Notes under the pieces: model-generated
What the model was told of the DNA's origin: nothing
What the model saw: only the letters and a program-made list of their open reading frames with translations
Databases searched by the model: none
Made by a program: the position numbers and the translations under genes
Assembly: GCA_030272155.1 (NCBI GenBank)
Contig: CP126194.1
Span: forward strand, 5,323,501 to 5,387,500
Length of the DNA: 64,000 bases
Direction of reading: 5' to 3'
Source of the DNA: Tetradesmus obliquus
Lineage: Eukaryota; Chlorophyta; Chlorophyceae; Sphaeropleales; Scenedesmaceae
Shown: in pieces, positions 32,677 through 64,000 of the stretch
Position numbering within the stretch: the first letter of the stretch is position 1
How the letters are laid out: each line of letters starts with the position of its first letter

Positions 32677-34905
32677 GCATGTGGCGCTCTGCTAGAGCTG
32701 TTCAAGTAATCGTGTTGAAAGAGGAGCAAGGCCATTTGCCTGGTGCTTCATGCTTATGAGTTATAATCAGCAGGCAGTGCTGCTGAGTGATGCTGTTGGA
32801 GAGCTGTGCTGCTGGTGCGCGTGTGTTTTGTGTTGTACAGGGTGCGGTGTGCGGCGTAAGTTGCTGCGTGCTGTGGCTGCTTATTGTGAGTGCACGTTGT
32901 ACTTATCAGTGCGGGCACCCCAACCCGTGTTGAGGGGCTTGTGCTTTGCTGTCTGTGCCGCAGCTGCTGGTGATCCTGTGAGGCTGCTGTTTGCGCATGT
33001 TGTTCACGCGTGTTCGCGTTTCCGGCTGTGCAGTTTAATGGCTGCTTCGTGACCATCACAAGTGACCCTTTCACATTACATGCGCCAACGTTTATAGGAT
33101 CCGTCTGTTCTGGCCAACAACTATGTATGACTGTGCTAGCTATATTTGAGTCTATGCCCGTCGCAGTGCTGCAACATGCATGGCGCCTGGGCAGTGTTCT
33201 GGCATCGCTTGTGATGGCGGCTGGACTTCACACCAGCAGCGCCCGGCGTTGACTGTAGCATAACCAACACTGATATGGCGACTACACTGCTATGTGCGAT
33301 ATTCATTCTGTGATGTGCCTGACAGCCTGTACGGCATTACTACTGTTGGCCGGGCGTGACGCGGCTCAGCCATATGCCTTTCTCTATTTTGAGCTCTAAC
33401 TGTGAGGTTGCTAGCGCTGCTGTTGTCATGGTGGCGGTCCGGGGCAGTCGGCTGAGAATCTGATGGGAGTTGTGTTCACATGCCTCCCATAGCAGTCTCT
33501 TCTGCAGACTGCTCCTGATTGCACTGAACGAGTGGGCTGTGTTTTGGGCTGTAAGGTGACCAATGCTGTTGCAGCTGTGCCAGAGCTTGAGGTCCGGTGG
33601 GTTATGGCAGGGCACATTGGTGTTGTTGCCACCAGAGAGGCAGCATGTGGCGCCTTTTCGACTGTGCTGAGCGGATGCCTCTCATTCCCACAGCGCCGTT
33701 GCACTGCGCAGCTTGCTGTCACCCAGTGTCCAGGTGATGGTTGAAAACTGTTATGTCATGTATTGCAGAGCGTGGTCACTGCCTCCTTGTTCAATGCCTT
33801 CCTGTTCTGCTGTATCTATAGCTGCTGGTGCTGATGCTCTACTGCGATTTGGTTCTGTGTTGCAACCCTGTACAGTGCACATGTGCACTAAGGTAGCCTG
33901 GTGTTTTTGTGGATGGCCCTGCCTGTTGCTGTTGCGTCTGGACCTGTCAGTGTGGTATTAGAAGCGTGTCATGTGCGAAGGTTGCGCGAATGTCGCTGCA
34001 AGACGCACATGCAGATGCGACAGGCATGCGGCCTTGAGCCTCAGGCGGCCTGAATGCCACATGGTGGCATCTGGTGTTTAGTGCACAGCCACTTCCACTT
34101 GGCTTGGTAGCCTCGATAGAGTGCGTGCCTGCAAACTGCGCTGTTGCATATGCCATCTGCAATTATTTATATCTGCTGCTGTGGTTAAGATGTTTGAATG
34201 GCGGACACATGAACTGCTGTTTTGTTTGTGGATGGAAGTTGCTGCTGGGATGTCTGGCACCGCACATGCTAACAGCTGGTGTTAGCACATGATGTGCGTG
34301 CCGCGCAGCGTGCGTACCCCCACATAATCATTGAATGTCAGCCACTATTGTAACACAGTAGAAACAACAGCAAGTGTTGAATGCACATGTCAGCATACCC
34401 CAAAGGCATTTGCTGTGAAGCCTGAACCGTGCACTAAGTACCCATGCTTTTGCCAAGTTGCTAAACCAAGCAAGTATCATCATCTGCATTGAGCAATCTA
34501 ACAAGCTGCTGGCCACGAAAATAATGTGTTACTTCCTTGTTTGTAAACGCTGGGTCCAGGTCTTATTCCCACAAGCAACAGCACACTAGGATTGCAAGCA
34601 ACGAAGAGGATCTCGGTTTCAAGGTGTCTCATTGTTCTCTGGGGGCTGTGTATGCTTTCATCTAGGCGCCACCGGCCAGTCTGCACGCTAGACTGTGTTC
34701 GAGAAGTTGTCACCCCTGCCTCCCAAGTGCTCCTTTACATCACGAGTAATTGATCGTGCTTGTACAACGACCATTGTAATACGGTGCCTGCTGCTGTGTG
34801 TTTGTAGCAGCAGCAGTCACCCACTGCTGCCGCACTCTGGCAAAGACATCAGCTTCGCCCAGTCTAAACACATAGTCTCACCCATAAAGGTAGAAGCTAG
34901 CAGCT
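32625..34905. other. Intergenic, no gene seen
   Basis: About 2.3 kb between two tandem plus-strand genes. Only short ORFs; nothing resembling the neighbours in motif or codon use. The 17-bp repeat lies at the left end. Confidence 0.5.
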
Positions 34906-35959
34906 ATGGCGGGCGACCGTGACGCAAGGGCAAAGGCAGCAGAGAAGGAAGCAGGTGGGGTGCAGGCTGCAGCGCTGGAGCTGCTGCTCTGCAGCTGGCT
35001 GAGCTGTTTACATCCACATGGCCAGGTGCCGCGCTGTGCCACTTTGCAGCTGCTTGTAGCTATAATGAATTCCGCCTGCCAGGATGCCCCGGCCTTGAGG
35101 TCGGCTGCTCCTGCAGCTCCAAGGACACCTAGCACACACTGTTGCTTGCATTGTGTGCCTCGTGCATCAAACTGGCTGTTGTGAACAGTGCCACGATTCA
35201 AATTGCTGATGCATTGCTGCTAATGCACTGCCATTGCGCCGGGTGCTGGGATTTGCTGATGCTGATTGTTGTGCTAATGTCCCTGATGGTGCCTGCAGCC
35301 AAGGCAGCAAAGCGCGCCGAGCAGAAGGCCAAGCGTGCAGCCAAGGAGGCAGCAAAAGCTGAGAAGAAGGGCTCAGGGGGCGGCGCAGACGACACATCAG
35401 ACCAGGAGAACCCCAACGGGGCAGCAGCAGCCGAGGGGCTCAGCCATTCAGTCAGCCAAGTCAGCTTATCCAAGTCAGACAACCAGCCATGGGACGAAGA
35501 CCACGGCCGCAGCACCACAGGCGTGCTGGCCTCGCACCCACAGAGCCGCGACATTCAGATTGACTCCTTCACGCTGCTGTTCCATGGTCACGAGCTGCTC
35601 GCTGACACTCGCCTGGAGCTGAACTACGGCCGCCGCTACGGCCTGCTGGGCCTGAACGGCTGCGGCAAGTCCTGCATGCTGCAGGTGCGGTTCCAGACGG
35701 TGCATTGCAGCTGCCGCGGGGATAGCATGCAGTGCAATGATACTGCGGTGTGTGCCGCATGCAGCCTGCATGGTAGCGGGGTTGCTGAGCGCATGTGTGC
35801 AGGCACTGCCAGCTGGAGCTGCCTGCCTGGCCAGTCGCCTGTCTGCGTGTGCCCAGATGCATCGAGGTCAGCTGCAGCAGTGCTGCGCCACAGCTGTTCT
35901 TGGCTTTTGCTCATGCAAAACTAACCTATGCACAGCAGCATATGGGTAAAAATGTTCAA

Positions 35960-35992
<33 letters not shown>

Positions 35993-38900
35993 AGGCGCTT
36001 GCTGGGCGTGAGGTGCCCATCCCTGACCACATCGACATGTACCTGCTGGACAAGGAGATGCCTGCGTCAGACAAGACAGCGCTGCATGTAAGGCGCAGCT
36101 GCGGCAGCCAACAGCAGCTGGTGCCACAGTGCTTGCAATCAGGCCAGGCCCCTGGCTTCTGTTGCATGCTTGTGCACCTTCATGCAACAATTGTACTGGA
36201 ACATGCAACGGTCTAGGAGGTGGTGGCTCAGCCACTTGCTTGACGCTGCAGCTGCGAGGCTTGCGATTGTGCTGCTGGCGCAGCTGCAACTTGTGACCTG
36301 TTGAACTGCCTGGCCGCTTCAGTACCCACCTGCCTGTCTGTCTTCCTTGTTCGCGCTGCCGCCAGGCTGTGATGGAGGTGGACCAGGAGAAGGTGCGGCT
36401 GGAGGCAGAGGCAGAGGAGCTGGCAGAGGCGGAGATGACGCCAGAGGTGGAGGCGCGCCTGGTGAGCTGGCACGCTGGCCCAGCAGCAGCAGCAGTGGTA
36501 GTGGCAGCAGAGCCAGATGCAGTGGCTGCAGGTGCAGTGGGTGGTGTGGTGGTGGTTGCTTTGGCAACTGCAGTTGGAGCAGCCATGGCAGCGACGTGCT
36601 TCACCCACCAGCAGCAGCATGGCGCATGCACGTGTGCGGTGCTTTGCGAGCAACAGTTTGGTTGGCATTGTTTGCCGTCTGCGCTGTGCAAGTCGTCTGG
36701 CAGCTGCTTACGGTGTCTGCTGCGCCTGCTCTGTGGCTGATTTGCAGGCTGACGTGTATGAGCGGCTCGACGCACTGGACAGCGACACCACTGAGGCTCG
36801 AGCAGCATCCATCCTGCACGGCCTGGGCTTTGACAAGGAGATGCAGGTGCGACGGTGCAGCAGCAGGCAAATGCTTTCATCACCTGGCAAAGGGCAGCAC
36901 GGTGATGGAGGGTTGCATCGTAACCATAAGCAAGCGGCTGAATAACTGGGTGGCACATGAGCAGCAACTCTGTGTTTGAGCTGCTTGCTGGTGTTGCTGT
37001 TTGGGTGATGTGCGACTATACGCCCGCTGGGCGTTTCCGTGCACATGACAATCACCACGCACTGTCACTGTTGTTCTCACCCGCAGCACAAGAAGACGCG
37101 CGAGTTCTCTGGCGGCTGGCGCATGCGCATTGCGCTGGCGCGCGCGCTGTTCCTGGAGCCCACCTTCCTGCTGCTGGACGAGCCCACCAACCACCTGGAC
37201 CTGGAGGCGTGCGTGTGGCTGGAGGACTACCTGTCAAAGTTTAAGCGCATCCTGCTCATGGTCTCGCACAGGTGCGGGCGACACCACTGCATGCCGGGAC
37301 TTGCTGTGTCTGGTGGTGTGCTTGTGCATGTTGCAGGGCATACAGGGGTGCACTCTGCACAAGTGCAGCATGTGAACAGTGTGTTAATCTTACAGTTGGG
37401 ATGCATCATTCTGTTTGTAGATAGCAGAGTGTGCTGCCATGTCCATACGATTAATTGAGAGTGCTATGTCTGGCTGGCTGCTGTTGCTGCCCTGCAGTCA
37501 AGACTTCCTGAACGGCGTGTGCACCAACATCATTCACATGCACAAGAAGGGCCTCCAGTACTACTCAGGCAACTACGACCAGTACGTGCAGACGCGCGCA
37601 GAGCAGGAGGAGAACCAGATGAAGCGCTACAAGTGGGAGCAGGAGCAGATCAGCCACATGAAGGTGCGGATGCGCCAGCGGATCTGATACAGAGCACGGG
37701 TTTACAAGCAAACATGCAGCCCTGATAGCTACGCAGCCTCGCAGTGCAGTACGTGCTCGCTGCAGCAGCAGTGCATGCACACTGCTCCTGAGCCCCCTTG
37801 ACAGCAGTTGTCCTGCGTTGTTTGCGCTGTGCAGGAGTACATTGCGCGCTTTGGTCACGGCTCCGCCAAGCTCGCGCGCCAGGCGCAGAGCAAGGAGAAG
37901 ACGCTGGAGAAGATGGTGCGCGGCGGACTCACTGAGCGCGTGGAGACGGACCGCGTGGTCAAGCTGCACTTTGAGAACGTGGGCAAGCTGCCGCCGCCCG
38001 TGCTGCAGTTCTCCAGCGTGGCGTTTGGCTACAGCCCAGACAAGGTGCTGTACCGGTGAGTGGCTGCGCGCGGAGGGTGTTGGAGCTGGGGGCTGATAGA
38101 TGCACAAGGTGCTGGAAGGAACTGCTGCGCTGGATTGGTGTTGATGTCGCCGTGGCTGAAGCAGCTTAAAGCAGAACACTGCACGCCAGCTAGCTCAAGC
38201 TGGCGTGTGTGGTGGGCTGCAGGGGTGGCTGGGCTGTTGCGCTGTAGACCAGAATGGCATGTTTTACTCTGCTGTGCCGCCTGCTGTGCACTGCACCTGT
38301 ACCTGTACCATCTGCAGCAACGTGGACCTTGGTGTTGACCTAGACAGCCGCGTGGCTATTGTGGGCGCGAACGGCACAGGCAAGTCCACGCTGCTGAAGC
38401 TGATGACCGGCCAGCTAGAGCCGCTGGATGGCATGGTCAAGCGCCACAACCACCTGCGCATCGGCGTGTACCACCAGCACTTGGTGAGGGGGGCGGCTGC
38501 AAGACACCTGCAACATCTTCCTTGTCAGAGATAGGTAGCTTCGTTTAGACAGGGTGGCCCGGTGAATCTTGATGCGCATGCTGATCTGTTGTGGGCTAGG
38601 GCGATCTGCCTGATTTTGCAACGGTTGCCCTGTAGATATCCTTCTGCCTCATCTGCATAGTTGGGCTGAGAAGGCGGCTTGCGCTGAGCTTGGTGGGTGC
38701 GCCGCTGTTTTGTGTGGTGTTGTTATTTGCAGACTGAGCTGCTGGACCCGGACATGAACGCGCTGGAGTACATGATGAAGGAGTACAAGGACATCCCGCT
38801 GGAGAAGATGCGCAGCGTGGTGCGTGTGGGGCCATGCGCTGCGTCATTTGTTTGATTGTTTGACAAACCTGTGTCGGCCTTCCCTCCAGCTGCAGGCATC

Positions 38901-39670
38901 TATAATGTGCATTACCATATGTTAAGCAAGTGTAGCTCAGCTGTGTTGGTGTGCGTGTCAGCCGGTGGTACACATAACCTGCTGCAGGATGAAAACGGCA
39001 GCTCATGCATTGCTGGCAGCGTAAGCAGCTTGGTGTCAGCAGTTTGATCAATTATGCTACTCTGCGTACATGCTGGGTTGCAGCAAAGACTCGGTGCTTT
39101 GTGTTTGTGCAGGTGGGCCGCTTCGGCATCACTGGTGCTGCGCAGACGCTCAGGATCAGGCACTTGTCAGACGGGCTCAAGAGCCGAGTGGTGTTTGCCT
39201 GGCTGGCGCAGCGGACACCGCACATGCTGCTGCTGGATGAGCCCACCAACCATCTTGACATCGAGACCATTGACAGCTTGGCGCGCGCCATCAACAGTGA
39301 GCGGCACCACAGGGCTTGTCGCTAGCGTGCAACACGTTGTGTGCTGTTGCCTGCGTGCTGCTGTTGGGCAGAACGTCTTCTGGGCTGCATCTGCTGATGT
39401 ACTGCTGTGTATTTTTTCATATGCCTGCCATGCGCTGGTTGCGTCTGTGCTGTTAACGATGCTGCTGTGTGTTCTCCTGCCCCGCCTGCAGATTGGGATG
39501 GAGGCCTGGTGCTGGTGAGCCACGACTTCAGGCTCATCAGCCAGGTGGCCAACGAGATCTGGGAGGTGCGCGACGGCGGCGTGCACGTGTGGAGGGGCGA
39601 CATTGTCAGCTACAAGAAGCACCTCAAGAACAGCTTGGAGGCGCTGCAAAAGCGCAAGGACCTGGCATAG
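34906..39670 (+). CDS. ABCF2-type ABC ATPase (GCN20 family)
   Basis: A soluble twin-cassette ABC protein acting at the ribosome or in translation control rather than in transport. Exons 34906-34954, 35299-35684, 35995-36087, 36366-36461, 36748-36846, 37087-37271, 37498-37663, 37835-38055, 38318-38483, 38733-38819, 39113-39296 and 39492-39670 join in phase to 636 residues (human ABCF2 has 623). Cassette 1 has Walker A GLNGCGKS, signature [15 protein letters not shown] and Walker [12 protein letters not shown]. Cassette 2 has GANGTGKST, signature [15 protein letters not shown] and [22 protein letters not shown] in place of LSGG is normal for ABCF2 cassette 2. The linker is the charged ABC_tran_Xtn type ([15 protein letters not shown]). 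The N-terminus is Lys/Ala-rich ([20 protein letters not shown]). No membrane segments. Confidence 0.95.
35961..35994. repeat. CTG run ending in a splice acceptor
   Basis: Eleven or so CTG triplets end in CTGCAG, the acceptor of ABCF2 exon 3 (35995). Confidence 0.9.
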
Positions 39671-40680
39671 AACCCCCCTGCTTGTGGTTATGAACGCGCT
39701 GTTTGCGCTGGTCCTGCAAGCACGTACTTGCGGCCTGGGTTGCTGGCTCTTGAGGCTGTGCCCGCGCGTGCGCTGACTACATGCCCCAACTGCAAGTGCC
39801 GGGCTAACTAGGTCGGCAGGCTTATCTGTACATGACTGCTAGCCTGCTGCCAATATACTGCAGTGCTGCAGCAAAGTCTGCTGCTGGTGCCGGTGAGCTG
39901 TCGGCACTTCCCGTACATTGTTGGCAAAGTAGGTGCTGTCATAGCTGTTGCTGACGCTGCAGATGGAGGTGCTGCCAGCACGTCCCAGCTACAGCTGGTG
40001 TTGCTTTGGTCCTGCTGTGCTACTGTTGTAGGTGAGGAAGAGTCGAGCGAGGAGGGACTGTCGGGATGTGTGTAGGCAGGTTTGTCCGACAAACAGCAGA
40101 GTCTGCTGTGGTGTGCTCCAAGGATGTGACACACATCTTTGTTGTTTCTACGAGACCAATCGTTGACCAGGCTGGAGATAGATTGCCTACGGCATGGTTG
40201 GCTGGTGTGTTTGCAATCATTGCATGGCTGCTGTGTATTGGTCTTGTTGGCTGAGCCAGGTCGTGGTGCACAGTGGGCACCAACTGAACATGACATGGCA
40301 AGCACGTCTGTCCTTGAGCGTGCTTGTTGTGGATACCTGTAATTGTTTGATGGTTCAAGGGATGAAGTTGAGGAGTGGGGGCATTGACTGTAACGTTTTT
40401 TGAATGACCACGGCTCCAGTCAAAGGTCACACTAAAAATGACACGGCAAGCCAAGCACCGCCGATTGCAATCATCGAGTGCAAGTTATCTGCGTGTGAAT
40501 CGATTGATTGTGATGAGTAAGGACCGGCATCATCAGCTTACGCTTAGCTGTAACTTGCACCGTACTGTTGTTTCACTGCATCATCATGGCTACGGTACTG
40601 CCCGATGGCGTGTAATGTCGACTGGATGCCGGTTTTGAGGAGGGTTCCCAGGGCAGGGGTCTGCTTGGCTAGCTGAGTCA
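39671..40680. other. Intergenic between ABCF2 and HYDIN
   Basis: About 1.0 kb holding the ABCF2 3' UTR and the HYDIN promoter. TGTAA occurs at 40337 and 40389. No coding ORF is supported. Confidence 0.5.

Positions 40681-64000
<23,320 letters not shown>

Overview
The window is nuclear DNA from a green alga, most likely a chlorophycean. The signs are dense short exons with GT-AG introns that often begin GTGAG or GTGCG, strong CAG/CTG triplet bias, TGTAA motifs near some 3' ends, a plant-type class VIII-like myosin, a plant-type Fes1, and a HYDIN flagellar gene. A sphaeroplealean (Scenedesmus-like) source would fit the composition, but that is a guess. I see no phage, CRISPR, rRNA, tRNA or recognisable transposon.

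Layout. 1-6729 (-): a class VIII-like myosin whose tail runs off the left edge into an array of ~23-residue helical repeats. 7703-9912 (+): holocytochrome c synthase (cytochrome c heme lyase). 11091-12549 (-): an alanine/glutamine-rich coiled-coil gene with two reading-frame slips. 13986-15008 (-): an intronless armadillo-like protein. 17474-19220 (-): a five-exon gene of unknown function. 20244-22490 (+): a Fes1/HspBP1-type Hsp70 nucleotide exchange factor. 23413-26166 (+): an RMDN-type TPR protein. 27948-29758 (-): a TraB-like protein. 30274-32624 (+): a five-exon protein I do not recognise. 34906-39670 (+): an ABCF2-type ABC ATPase in 12 exons. 40681 to beyond 64000 (+): HYDIN, with 50 exons visible (about 4,600 residues) and the 3' end missing.

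The genes do not form a pathway; this looks like ordinary mixed housekeeping and cytoskeletal content. Three pairs are divergent over 0.5-1.0 kb: myosin/heme lyase, unknown/Fes1 and TraB-like/unknown.

The most unusual signal is a recurring one. Short copies of exon edges, including their splice sites, sit in neighbouring introns or just past the gene. In the myosin such a copy ends an in-frame 60-nt candidate cassette exon at surface loop 1 of the motor. In the TPR gene both the donor and the acceptor of one intron are copied, and the copied acceptor opens an alternative hydrophobic C-terminus. In the heme lyase gene the donor region is repeated five times in tandem. Exon coordinates were read by eye from splice consensus and phase continuity, without transcripts.
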